Shown: piece by piece, positions 25,515 to 33,864 of the stretch
Position numbering within the stretch: the stretch's first letter is position 1
How the letters are laid out: the number at the start of each line of letters is the position of its first letter
Assembly: GCF_003725535.1 (NCBI RefSeq)
Contig: NZ_RJSF01000047.1
Span: 265,972-329,971 of the forward strand
Direction: 5' to 3'
Length of the DNA: 64,000 nt
Source of the DNA: Nocardioides pocheonensis
GTDB taxonomy: Bacteria; Actinomycetota; Actinomycetes; Propionibacteriales; Nocardioidaceae
Program-made: the position numbers and the translations under genes
The notes under the pieces: model-generated
The model's input: only the letters and a program-made list of their open reading frames with translations
Database searches by the model: none
What the model was told of the DNA's origin: nothing

Positions 25515-28500
25515 TCAGCCCAGAACCTGCCCTTCGAGCGCCGGCGGGGCCGCTCCGAGACTGGCGACGGCTGAGATGCCAACGGCGTGACGGACAGCCT
25601 GCCGGGCCCGAGCCGCGTCGAGACCTTCGACATCGGTCCGAACGTCCGCGCCGACCGGCGCGTGGCCCCCAACGCCGTACCGGTCACGGTAGGCGGCGAC
25701 TATCCTGACTTGCGCCATCCACTGATCGCGCAACCGGAGGTCAGCCGGCGGCTCGCCGAGCCGCTTGACCCACGGCACCCGTTGGGAAACCGCCGCTTCG
25801 CCGATTTCTGAGGCCCGAGACTCCATCAACTCCTGACGCTCAGCAAGGGCGCGGCGCATGTCGTCGGCCATGGCTCCGTCCGCGACGGGCACCAGGCCGG
25901 CGATAAGTCGATTTCGACGAGGCTTGGTTCGCCTCGACCCGGAGGTCGTGTGGCGTAGGCGGCTGATGAGCACGGCGCCGATGTCGTCGGCGTCATCGAG
26001 TGACCGCTGAGCGACGATCCTCGACAGCACCTTGGCGATGTCGTGGTCGTTTGCCTCGGCCCGGCGCAGGTCGGACGCCAGTGCGCCGAATGAGTCGGAG
26101 GCCGTGATGGCATCGACTTGGTCTTCCGAGAGCCCGGCGGCGCGCAGCTCGGCGATCCAGTGGTCGCGCTGGGCCTCGGCGGCGATGGTGAGGTATTCGG
26201 CCGCGAGTTGGGCGAACGACGACCAGTGCTCCTGCTCGGTCTCGATGGTCTGGTGTGCCGACAGCTCGACGCCCGAGTGCTGGAGGACGCCGTACAGGAT
26301 TGTCTTGGCGGTCACTTCGTCGGGTGATGGTGTCGCGTGGATGTCGTCGGGGCGGTCGAGGGCAACGTACGCGATGTTGGAATCGCGGCCCCTTGTCATG
26401 GCGACGTAGAAGTTCTCCCGGGTCGTCGATCCGGTCACGACGGCGTGGGAGGTTTCTACGGTGATGCCTTGGGCGCGGTGGGCGGTGATCGCGTAGCCGA
26501 GGTCGACGTGGTCGGCGACGTACGGCGCCGGCAGCACGACGGAGGCACCGACCCCCTTGCCGAGGCGTTGGACGACCACCGATCCGTCGGTGAGCACGTC
26601 GGTAACGCGCCACCGATCGCCGTTGCGGATCCAGCCGCTGCGCATCGGTCGGATTCGCCGGTCGTTCTGTCTCGTGATGACTAGGTCGCCCACCGATGCC
26701 CGCGTGCCGTCACGGAGCTCAGCCTCCCGGCTGGGTCGAGTTTCGCCCTCCAGGATCCGCTCGGCGCGGGCGCGTTCGTTCAGCTCGACCATCGCGTCGG
26801 TCGATTCGGTGACGAGCACGCTGCTGCGACCGGCCCGCAGGTCGGCTCTCCAGGCGAGGTAGGCGGCGTCGACCATGTCGTGGTGGGTGCCGTCCTTGAC
26901 GCGGTCGTGCCGGAAGTAGGTGCTGATGGCCTTGGCGCGTCCGTTGCGCAGGTCGATCGAGGCGAGCTTCTCCCAGTCGTTGGAGAAGCGGTGGACCTCG
27001 GTCAGCTCGGGGGTGTCGTCGCGGGCCGCCGCGAGGAGCGCGAACGCGCCGCCGGCATCGACCGACTGCAGCTGCGCCCAGTCGCCGACTAGGAGCACCT
27101 TCGCACCGGCGTCGGCGGCAAGGGCGGCGAGGCGGTCGAGGGTCAGCGTTCCTGCGAGGGTCGCCTCGTCGACGATGACGAGCTGCCCCTTCCGGAAGGT
27201 GGCTCGCCCCTGGTCGAACTCGTGGAGCCACTTCGCGGTGTTGTCGCAGGCCACGCCGAGGTCCTGGGCGAGTACGTCGGCGGCCGCGGCCGACGGGGCG
27301 AGACCGACGACGCTGTCCGTGCCGTGGACGCTCGTCCAGGCCGCGTGCAGCCCACGCATCGCGGTCGTCTTACCCGCGCCCGCGGGGCCGATGAGGAGGT
27401 CGACCTGACGACCAGATATGGCGATGGTGGCCAGCGTCGCGACCTGCTCCTCGGAGAGAAGGTGTCCAAGCACCTCTCTCCGGGAGACTTCCTCGATCAC
27501 GTCGAGAACAACCGTGGGCGCCCCTCGGTCCTCGCCACGGGCGAGTAGCCGATCCTCGGCAGCGAGGATCTCCTCAGAGGTCAAGGTGACCGAGTGCCGG
27601 GGACGAAACAGGCTGGTGCCGTCGGTGCGCCGGAAGATGCCCGGGCTGTGGGCCAGCTCGGGCGGGGTCAGCGCGATCGACAGGCGCTCGGCCTCCTCAA
27701 CGATCGAACCCACCGCTCTCTCGCGATCCTCGACGGTCGCGAAGCGCCACTCCATCGTCTGCCGCGAGGCTTCGGCCCAGAGGTTCCAGTGCCGCCAGGA
27801 AGAGCGCTTGACGCTCACCGCGCCTACCGTGGCACGGGCGACCTCGGCGACCGCCACGGGCGAGACATCATCAGCGCGAAGGAGACCCCGGGCGAGTCGA
27901 CCGGAGTCTGTGCGCGCACCCCGGGCGAGCAAGGCGCGCGCCCACGAGGTTGTTTGTTCGCCGAGCACCCTAGTAGCCCTGGCGCGCCAGCCGCCCGTGA
28001 GTTCGGCAAGCGAGTGGATCTGCTTGGGCGGGCGGGTCACTCGAGTCGCCTGCGCCCGAAGCTTGATGACCGTCGCCGTGCTCGGGGGACGCCCGTGGTT
28101 GCGCTCGTACTCTTCGATGAGCTGGTCCTTCTCGACCTCGATCGCGCGCGAGCGACTGGAGAACTCGGCCACCAGATCCTCACCAACCCCGGTCAGCTCG
28201 AAGGCCAGGTTCCGGTTCGCGCCTCGGGCCCGCCGCTCCCAATCCAGCCCGCAGGTTCGCGTGAGGATGTCGGCCAACACAGCGTTGTAGTGCTCCGACA
28301 GCGCGACGACCGAGCGGTACAACGACTGGCCGTCGAGCGTGCGCCACTTCCCGTCGTCGCTGGTCCGGACCCGGTTGGCGATCACGACATGGGTGTGGAG
28401 CTGCGGGTCGCCCAGCCGCGAGTCCCAGTGGTCGTACGCCGTCGCCGCCACGCCCCTGATCTTCTTGGTCAGCACCGCTCCCGCTCGGCCGTGGGCGCCC

Positions 28501-29069
28501 GCCCTCGTGACCGCGACCTCTCGCTCCAGCATCGCGAGCACCTCGGCGACTGCCTCGTGGTGCGCCTCGACGAGGAGGGCCTGGGTTCCTGCGTCGGCGA
28601 CGCCCCAGAGCACCGAGACCGATTTCGGGACGCTGAACGTGAAGTCGAAGCCGGCGACAGCCGTACGGGTCCCGATGCTCTGCTCGTCGGCCTCGATCTC
28701 GTCGACCGGGGCAGCAGGCTCTTCGTCGGTCAGGTGCGGGTTGAGGCTATGCGTGCGGTCCGCGACGCGATCGCCGACCTTCGCGAAGGACCGGTACGGC
28801 GTCCCCAGCTGGTCACCCGTTAGGGGGTCGCAGCCCATCCCGAGCAGGAGTTGGAGCTGCTTCTCCAGGACGACGCTGCCGACCGTGATCTCTCCGTGCC
28901 CGAACTCACCGACGCCGGACCCCATCCAATAGCCGGGCGGCGTACCGGCCTCGGCGTAGTAGCGAGTCAGTGGCGTCGAGAGACTCCGGTTGCCGTCGCC
29001 AGCGACCACGCTGCGCAGTAGGTACTGGTAGCCCTTTCCCGCCGACATCTTCCGCATCGACACGGTCAC
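25515..29069 (-). CDS. MobF-family conjugative relaxase-helicase (TraA/TrwC type)
   Basis: Protein of 1184 residues that should nick the element's transfer origin and unwind the strand. The N-terminal TrwC relaxase domain has candidate catalytic tyrosines Tyr14, Tyr16 and the pair Tyr37-Tyr38 (LTRYYAEAG), and the metal-binding His225-x-His227 (DPQLHTHV). VPKSVSVLWG is a family motif. The helicase half has a P-loop GPAGAGKTTAMRGL at about 562, VIVDEATLAG (Walker B), and the C-terminal RecD-like YAITAHRAQG and FYVAMTRGR. GTG 29069 is chosen because GAGGAGG lies 9 bases upstream; the homologous start at 55272 has the same spacing. It is divergent from the pilus/T4SS genes. The 29072-29102 hairpin surrounds its ribosome binding site. 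A truncated second relaxase lies at 54352-55272. Confidence 0.92.
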   Translation of the reverse strand: MTVSMRKMSAGKGYQYLLRSVVAGDGNRSLSTPLTRYYAEAGTPPGYWMGSGVGEFGHGEITVGSVVLEKQLQLLLGMGCDPLTGDQLGTPYRSFAKVGDRVADRTHSLNPHLTDEEPAAPVDEIEADEQSIGTRTAVAGFDFTFSVPKSVSVLWGVADAGTQALLVEAHHEAVAEVLAMLEREVAVTRAGAHGRAGAVLTKKIRGVAATAYDHWDSRLGDPQLHTHVVIANRVRTSDDGKWRTLDGQSLYRSVVALSEHYNAVLADILTRTCGLDWERRARGANRNLAFELTGVGEDLVAEFSSRSRAIEVEKDQLIEEYERNHGRPPSTATVIKLRAQATRVTRPPKQIHSLAELTGGWRARATRVLGEQTTSWARALLARGARTDSGRLARGLLRADDVSPVAVAEVARATVGAVSVKRSSWRHWNLWAEASRQTMEWRFATVEDRERAVGSIVEEAERLSIALTPPELAHSPGIFRRTDGTSLFRPRHSVTLTSEEILAAEDRLLARGEDRGAPTVVLDVIEEVSRREVLGHLLSEEQVATLATIAISGRQVDLLIGPAGAGKTTAMRGLHAAWTSVHGTDSVVGLAPSAAAADVLAQDLGVACDNTAKWLHEFDQGRATFRKGQLVIVDEATLAGTLTLDRLAALAADAGAKVLLVGDWAQLQSVDAGGAFALLAAARDDTPELTEVHRFSNDWEKLASIDLRNGRAKAISTYFRHDRVKDGTHHDMVDAAYLAWRADLRAGRSSVLVTESTDAMVELNERARAERILEGETRPSREAELRDGTRASVGDLVITRQNDRRIRPMRSGWIRNGDRWRVTDVLTDGSVVVQRLGKGVGASVVLPAPYVADHVDLGYAITAHRAQGITVETSHAVVTGSTTRENFYVAMTRGRDSNIAYVALDRPDDIHATPSPDEVTAKTILYGVLQHSGVELSAHQTIETEQEHWSSFAQLAAEYLTIAAEAQRDHWIAELRAAGLSEDQVDAITASDSFGALASDLRRAEANDHDIAKVLSRIVAQRSLDDADDIGAVLISRLRHTTSGSRRTKPRRNRLIAGLVPVADGAMADDMRRALAERQELMESRASEIGEAAVSQRVPWVKRLGEPPADLRLRDQWMAQVRIVAAYRDRYGVGGHAPVGADVRTDVEGLDAARARQAVRHAVGISAVASLGAAPPALEGQVLG

Positions 29070-29071
29070 CG

Positions 29072-29102
29072 ACGCACACCTCCTCGGCATGCAGGTGTGC
29101 GT
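29072..29102 (-). promoter_or_regulatory. Perfect 10-bp hairpin at the relaxase start; candidate oriT-associated repeat
   Basis: ACGCACACCT (29072-29081) pairs with AGGTGTGCGT (29093-29102) around the 11-base loop CCTCGGCATGC. The relaxase GAGGAGG lies across the arm/loop boundary, three bases from the start codon. The identical loop with a shorter stem occurs at 55279-55301. A second imperfect repeat, ACAACCCCGG / CCGGGTTGT, follows at about 29105-29130. MobF origins usually lie beside the relaxase gene and contain inverted repeats, so this may be part of oriT, a translational control hairpin, or both. The rest of the gap to 29352 should also hold the divergent promoters. Confidence 0.5.
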
Positions 29103-29351
29103 CCACAACCCCGGAAACCGACCGGGTTGTCCACAGAACCCCCCTCGCGTTGCAAGACGTGTGGGGTTGACGGACGAGGGTGGAGTCCAGGTGGGAGCGA
29201 CGGCGCACCTGGGGATCAGGACTTCCGGCGTCGAGGAGATGGGAGCAACGAGGTGAGGAAGGCCAGGGTTCGGAGTTCCGAAAGTGGCGTATGGTTCAAG
29301 AGCGGCGTCCTCGTTGACCCCAACGGCGAGGCGTCGTCTGGTACTCGGACC

Positions 29352-29966
29352 ATGACCTACGTACGGCGAATCTCGGCGCTGGCGACCGCTCTCCTGCTGG
29401 CCGCCTTAGCGGGCTGTGCCGGCGGCGATGATCCGGCGGCGACCCAGAGCCCAACTCCGAGTTCGCCGGCCCCCACGACAGCCACCTCAACGCCGCCGAC
29501 TGACAGCGAGAAAGCCTCAGCGGCGGCGTCCGCCGTCCTGCGTGAATACAACGACGTCGGCAACCAACTCCGGCAGGACCCGAGCCAGCCGCTGAGCCGC
29601 CTCCAATCGGTGGCGACCAGCACCGAGCTTGCGGCACAGCGGAACCTCCTGCGGAACGAGCGCAAACGGGGACTCCACCAGGTTGGCGACACGAAGATCG
29701 CCGTACTGAAGGTCGAGTCCGTCAACCTCGACAACTCAGACCCGAGCACGGGGAAAGTCCCGACCGTTCAAGTCGACGTCTGTTTCGATGTGAGCAACGT
29801 CGATGTAGTCAACGCGAACGGCGAGTCGATCATCAGTCCCGACCGGCCTGACACGAGTTGGATCCAGTTCCTCGTCTCGAACTACCGGTGGGACAAGGAT
29901 CCCGATCGCGCGTGGCGTGTTGCCTCCAGCCAGGACCTTAAGCGCAAGCCATGCGACGCCTCGTAG
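29352..29966 (+). CDS. Predicted lipoprotein, module A
   Basis: Protein of 204 residues. The signal peptide ALATALLLAALAGC is a lipobox, so Cys22 should be lipidated at the outer face of the membrane. A Pro/Thr/Ser-rich linker (to about residue 50) leads to a globular domain of about 150 residues with VVNANGESIISPDRPD and SNYRWDKDPDRAWRV; the counterpart at 55610 matches best in AAS(A)xVR(E/Q)Y, LLxxxRxxGLHQ and WR(V)SxxxDL. The fold resembles small NTF2-like or VirB8-like extracytoplasmic domains by length only. The ATG lacks a good binding site. Its stop lies 16 bases inside the next gene, an overlap conserved in module B. Placed first in the transfer operon, it may anchor the apparatus in the wall. 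Confidence 0.72.
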   Translation: MTYVRRISALATALLLAALAGCAGGDDPAATQSPTPSSPAPTTATSTPPTDSEKASAAASAVLREYNDVGNQLRQDPSQPLSRLQSVATSTELAAQRNLLRNERKRGLHQVGDTKIAVLKVESVNLDNSDPSTGKVPTVQVDVCFDVSNVDVVNANGESIISPDRPDTSWIQFLVSNYRWDKDPDRAWRVASSQDLKRKPCDAS

Positions 29967-30910
29967 CTCGTGCTCTGTCCATCTCACTCGCGACCGCGGG
30001 CCTCGTCGCCTTTGTCCATGGGCCGACGTACGCCGACACCGTCTGTCAGCGCACCGACCCCGCGACTGGCATCTGCCTGATCACGGTCGAGGTGCCTGGC
30101 AACCCGGGTGAGCCCGGCACCCCTGGCGATGGCGGTCCCAAGGACACCGGGACAGGCAGCGCCTGCTGGTGGGACGGCAGCGCCCAGGGCATCTCGAAGC
30201 CTCCACCGGGTCCGGTCCCCTGCAGTTCGCCGGACGGCTACTGGTCAAACGGGTATCGGTGCTACATCTCGCTGGCCAAGCCACAGCCGCCGGCCGGCGA
30301 TCCGAACTGGCAAGGGCACGAGCCTGGCGACGGTGCGGTCTACAACTGCTATCAGCCTCAAACCGGGATCCTGGTCTTGATCTGGTCGCCAGATCCGCCG
30401 CCGAACTCCGGCCAAGGGCCGACGCCTCGCGACGTGGCGCAGCTCGCCATCAAGCAGATGGCCCTGCGGGCGATCGACATCGGCATCACGCCGAGCCCGG
30501 GAGCCGACAGCATCGGCATCGTGGGCATGCCCGTTTGGATGTGGGCGGCGAACCCCGACGCTCACACCGTGGGGCCGACGACGGCTTCGGCGACGGCCGG
30601 CGGCATCACGGTCAGCGCGACCGCTCGGATCCAGCGGATCACCTGGGACATGGGTGACGGCCACACCGTCATCTGCAACACCGCCGGCACGCCGTACAAG
30701 GCGTCGTACGGGAACAAGAAGTCCCCGGACTGCGGGCACGTCTACACAACGTCCAGCTCGTCGAAGCCTGACCAGAAGTTCACGGTCACGGCGACATCGG
30801 ACTGGGTGATCACGTGGGCAGGCGCAGGACAGACGGGGACCATCCGGCTGAGCGGGCTCACCCGCTCGGTCCAGATCGCAGTTGGGGAAGCGCAGGTGCT
30901 CGTGCAGTAA
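29951..30910 (+). CDS. Secreted conserved protein of the transfer module, copy A
   Basis: Protein of 319 residues with a signal peptide ending near YADTV. A Gly/Pro-rich collagen-like piece (VPGNPGEPGTPGDGGPKDTG) and a Cys-containing segment (CWWDGSAQGISKPPPGPVPC) follow. The main domain has GYWSNGYRCYISL, NWQGHEPGDGAVYNCYQPQ and a beta-rich C-terminus with ITWDMGDGHTVICNTAGTPY, a PKD-like strand pattern also seen in actinobacterial surface proteins. Copy B has exactly the same length, and six or more cysteines are conserved, so disulfides are likely. ATG 29951 lies 16 bases inside the lipoprotein gene. I do not know its function; position and conservation suggest a surface part of the pilus or mating apparatus. 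Confidence 0.78.
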   Translation: MRRLVARALSISLATAGLVAFVHGPTYADTVCQRTDPATGICLITVEVPGNPGEPGTPGDGGPKDTGTGSACWWDGSAQGISKPPPGPVPCSSPDGYWSNGYRCYISLAKPQPPAGDPNWQGHEPGDGAVYNCYQPQTGILVLIWSPDPPPNSGQGPTPRDVAQLAIKQMALRAIDIGITPSPGADSIGIVGMPVWMWAANPDAHTVGPTTASATAGGITVSATARIQRITWDMGDGHTVICNTAGTPYKASYGNKKSPDCGHVYTTSSSSKPDQKFTVTATSDWVITWAGAGQTGTIRLSGLTRSVQIAVGEAQVLVQ

Positions 30911-30935
30911 CTCGAGCACAAGGAGGGCAGTCAGC

Positions 30936-31610
30936 GTGCGCAGTACAGCCACCCGAGACGACAGGACACTCGACCAGGAGTCAGGTCCCGCCGCGACTCA
31001 ACTTGTGCCACCACCGAAGCTCCGGCGTCGCCCGGCCTTGGTCGGCGCCGCACTTGTCGCCATCTGTCTCGGTGCGCTGCTTGCGGCTTGGGCTTGGACC
31101 GCGACCACGAACACCGAGGAGGTCCTCGTCGCGCGGCAGACGATCGAGCGCGGCGCGGTCATCCAGTCCGGGGATCTCGCCCGTGTGCGGGTCAGCGTGG
31201 ACCCGGCGCTCCACCCGGTGCCGGCCAGCCAGATCGACGACATCGTCGGTCAACGGGCCGCGGTAGATGTGGCAGCGGGCGCGATGCTCACTCCGGACTC
31301 CTTCACCTCAACCGTGGTTCCGGCGGGCAACAACTCGATCGTCGGCGTCGCGCTGACCCCCGCACAGGTCCCCGGCCTCGACCTCGCGCCCGGCGACCAC
31401 GTCAGAGTCGTGGTCACCCCCGCACAAGGTGCAGGGCCTCCCGCGGGTGCGCCGCCAGTCAGCGATGCCGAGGTCGCCGGCGTCCATGTCGATGGCGAGA
31501 CCGGTCAGCTCATCGTCGACCTGCTCGTTCCCCACGCCGACGCCGCCGTCCTGGCCGCTCGCGCGGCGACCGGCAACGTGGCCTTGGTCCTCGACTCGCG
31601 GGAGCGTTGA
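30936..31610 (+). CDS. SAF-domain protein (CpaB/RcpC-like), module A
   Basis: Protein of 224 residues. After a cytoplasmic tail there is one membrane helix (LVGAALVAICLGALLAAWAW, about 37-56), then a SAF domain (TTNTEEVLVARQTIERGAVI, DLARVRV, LTPDSF) and a C-terminal beta region. CpaB/RcpC proteins help assemble Tad/Flp pili at the envelope. AGGAGG lies 9 bases before the GTG at 30936. The stop overlaps the next ATG (TGATG). The 57177-57851 copy has the same 224-residue length. In a Gram-positive cell there is no outer-membrane secretin, so the extracytoplasmic part presumably contacts the wall. Confidence 0.85.
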   Translation: MRSTATRDDRTLDQESGPAATQLVPPPKLRRRPALVGAALVAICLGALLAAWAWTATTNTEEVLVARQTIERGAVIQSGDLARVRVSVDPALHPVPASQIDDIVGQRAAVDVAAGAMLTPDSFTSTVVPAGNNSIVGVALTPAQVPGLDLAPGDHVRVVVTPAQGAGPPAGAPPVSDAEVAGVHVDGETGQLIVDLLVPHADAAVLAARAATGNVALVLDSRER

Positions 31611-32377
31611 TGGCCGTCATCGCCCTCACCTCTGCCTCGGGCTCGCCCGGGGTAACAACAACGGCGATCGGCCTCGCGCTTCACTGGCCCCGGCCGGTGC
31701 TGCTGGTCGAGGCCGACCCGACCGGCGCCTCCGGATTGCTGGCCGGCTACTTCCGCGGCACCCGCGAGTACGTGGCCGGGCTGATCGAGCTGGCCTTGAC
31801 GTCGAGCAGCATCCACGACGGGCTTGCCGAGGTAGCCCAACGGATCGATGGCACGCACGTTTCGTTCGTGGCCGGGACTCGGTCACACACCCAGGCGCCC
31901 GCCCTCCGGGACCTGTGGCGCCCGCTCGCCGACGAGCTTGCCGACCTGGAGGCCACCGGCCAGGACGTGATCGTCGATGCGGGACGGCTCGGACTCGTTG
32001 GCTCGCCAGAGCCGCTGCTCGCGGACGCCGACCTCACGCTGATCGTCACCCGGATGACCCTTCCGGCTCTCGCCGGGGTCCGCTCGTGGGCCGACTCCGT
32101 GCAGCGCGGCACCTTCGACTGGCGGCAGCCCGGAGTGCTGGTCGTCGGCGACGGCCAGCCCTACAGCAGCCGCGAGGTCGCCGGAGTCCTCGGTCTGCCC
32201 GTGGTGGCCACGCTCGCCGACGACCCGGAGTCCGCGGCTGTCTTCTCCCGGGGTGCCGCGCCTTGCCAGAAGTTCGAGACCGGGCCGCTCGCCCGTGGGC
32301 TACAAGCCGCGATCGCCGCGATCCACTCGACCGTGTCGCACCACCGCGGCCAACTCCTGGAAGGAGCCCGCTCGTGA
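31610..32377 (+). CDS. CpaE/ParA-like protein with degenerate P-loop, module A
   Basis: MinD/ParA-fold protein of 255 residues placed where tad clusters carry CpaE/TadZ. The N-terminal strand and loop read VIALTSASGSPGVTTTAIGL. In a true deviant Walker A (KGGxGKT) the two lysines are essential, and here both are replaced (S and V). The strands LLVEADPTG, VIVDAGRLGLVG and LTLIVTRMT keep the fold, with the D in EADPTG intact. It is thus probably a pseudo-ATPase that positions the pilus machine. Copy B shares the same loss. It overlaps its neighbours by 1 base upstream and 4 bases (GTGA) downstream, so translation is coupled. Confidence 0.8.
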   Translation: MAVIALTSASGSPGVTTTAIGLALHWPRPVLLVEADPTGASGLLAGYFRGTREYVAGLIELALTSSSIHDGLAEVAQRIDGTHVSFVAGTRSHTQAPALRDLWRPLADELADLEATGQDVIVDAGRLGLVGSPEPLLADADLTLIVTRMTLPALAGVRSWADSVQRGTFDWRQPGVLVVGDGQPYSSREVAGVLGLPVVATLADDPESAAVFSRGAAPCQKFETGPLARGLQAAIAAIHSTVSHHRGQLLEGARS

Positions 32378-33864
32378 CGAGCGATCGACTCGACCAGGCA
32401 TCGAACTGGGCATCGGACCTGACCGCCCTGCCGCTGTTCGCCCAGCCGGTGCCGACGAACGGGAATCGGCCTCCCGCCCCAGGGCGGGTGCGGCTGAATG
32501 GCGCGAGCCGACACCTGCCTGCGACGCCGTTGGACTGGTCGATAGTCGCCTCGTTGCGGGCTCAGGCATCCGAGCAGCTCAGCCAGGCGGTGGCCGCCGA
32601 CCGGGCCCGCCTCGACAGGTTCGCGCAGGAAGAGCTCGGTCTCTCGATCGTGATGGACCTGATCGAGGCCGCCATGGCCGAGCGGGTCAACACCGGCAGC
32701 GCAGCGTGGTCGCCGGCGGAGCAGGACGCACTCGCCCGGGCGGTCTTCGACGCGCTCTTTCGTCTCGGGCGACTCCAACCCCTGGTCGATGACGACGAGG
32801 TGGAGAACATCATCATCTCCGGCCACGACACGGTCCTGCTCGAACTCATCGACGGTTCGTTGGTCGACGGCCCGCCCGTGGCCGACTCCGATGAGGAACT
32901 GATCGACTTCCTGGTCTTCCTCGCCTCACGCAGCGAGGTCAACGCTCGCGGCTTCTCCGAGGCACAACCGCGCCTGCATCTTCGTCTCGACGGAGGTGCT
33001 CGCCTCGCCGCCGCGGCGTGGGTCACCCCCCGACCGTCGGTCGTGATCCGGCGTCACCGGCTGCTGGAGGTCACCCTGGATGACCTGGTCGACCGGGAGA
33101 TGCTCACTTCGGTCGCGGCGTCGTTCCTGCGGGCCGCGGTACGGGCTCGCAAGAGCATCGTGGTCGCGGGCTGCCAGGGCGCGGGCAAGACAACCCTGGT
33201 CCGGGCGCTGTGCGCAGAGATCGACCCGATGGAGGCGATCGGCACCTTCGAGACCGAGTACGAGCTGCATCTCCACGAGCTGAAACGGCACCGGATCGTC
33301 CACGCATGGGAGGCACGCCCCGGCTCCGGCGAGCGAGGGCTGGGTGGTCGCCAGGCCGGCGAGTTCACGCTGGATGAAGCCCTCGTGGACTCCTTCCGAT
33401 TCAACCTCTCCCGCCAGATCGTCGGCGAGGTTCGCGGCAAAGAGATCTGGGCGATGATCAAGGCAATGGAGTCGGGCACCGGCTCGATCTCCACGACGCA
33501 CGCTTCCGACGCCGTGGCCGCGGTTCGCAAGCTCGTCACGTGCGCGATGGAAGCCGGGCCGCATGTCACCCACGAGCTCGCCACCAGCAAGCTGGCCGCC
33601 ACCGTCGACCTGATCGTCCAACTCGACCTGCGCACGACCACCGTCAACGGCGTCTCTCACCGGCGACGGTGGGTCACCGAGATCATCGCTCTGGCCCCGG
33701 GCGAGCGGGAGACGGGCTACGCCACGACCCATGTCTTCAGCTCCAGCCCGGACAACACGGCCGGAACGGCGGTTCCGGCGGTCCTTCCCGACGAGTACCG
33801 CCAGCTCACGACATACGGCTTCGACCTACCGGGCTACCTCATGGAGCAGGGCGTGCCGTCGTGA
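32374..33864 (+). CDS. cpaF: CpaF/TadA-family secretion ATPase, module A
   Basis: ATPase of 496 residues in the VirB11/PulE superfamily, expected to form a hexamer at the inner face of the membrane and power pilus assembly. The N-terminal domain spans about 1-160. P-loop GCQGAGKTT is at 266-274, the Asp-box-like TFETEYELHLHELKRH at about 288-303, Walker-B-type FNLSRQIVGEVRGKEIW at about 347-363, and the His box SGTGSISTTHAS at about 370. All key elements are intact. It sits between the CpaE-like and TadB genes with 4-base overlaps on both sides. No other VirB11 occurs in the transfer region, so it may serve both the Tad pilus and the T4SS. Confidence 0.93.
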   Translation: MTSDRLDQASNWASDLTALPLFAQPVPTNGNRPPAPGRVRLNGASRHLPATPLDWSIVASLRAQASEQLSQAVAADRARLDRFAQEELGLSIVMDLIEAAMAERVNTGSAAWSPAEQDALARAVFDALFRLGRLQPLVDDDEVENIIISGHDTVLLELIDGSLVDGPPVADSDEELIDFLVFLASRSEVNARGFSEAQPRLHLRLDGGARLAAAAWVTPRPSVVIRRHRLLEVTLDDLVDREMLTSVAASFLRAAVRARKSIVVAGCQGAGKTTLVRALCAEIDPMEAIGTFETEYELHLHELKRHRIVHAWEARPGSGERGLGGRQAGEFTLDEALVDSFRFNLSRQIVGEVRGKEIWAMIKAMESGTGSISTTHASDAVAAVRKLVTCAMEAGPHVTHELATSKLAATVDLIVQLDLRTTTVNGVSHRRRWVTEIIALAPGERETGYATTHVFSSSPDNTAGTAVPAVLPDEYRQLTTYGFDLPGYLMEQGVPS

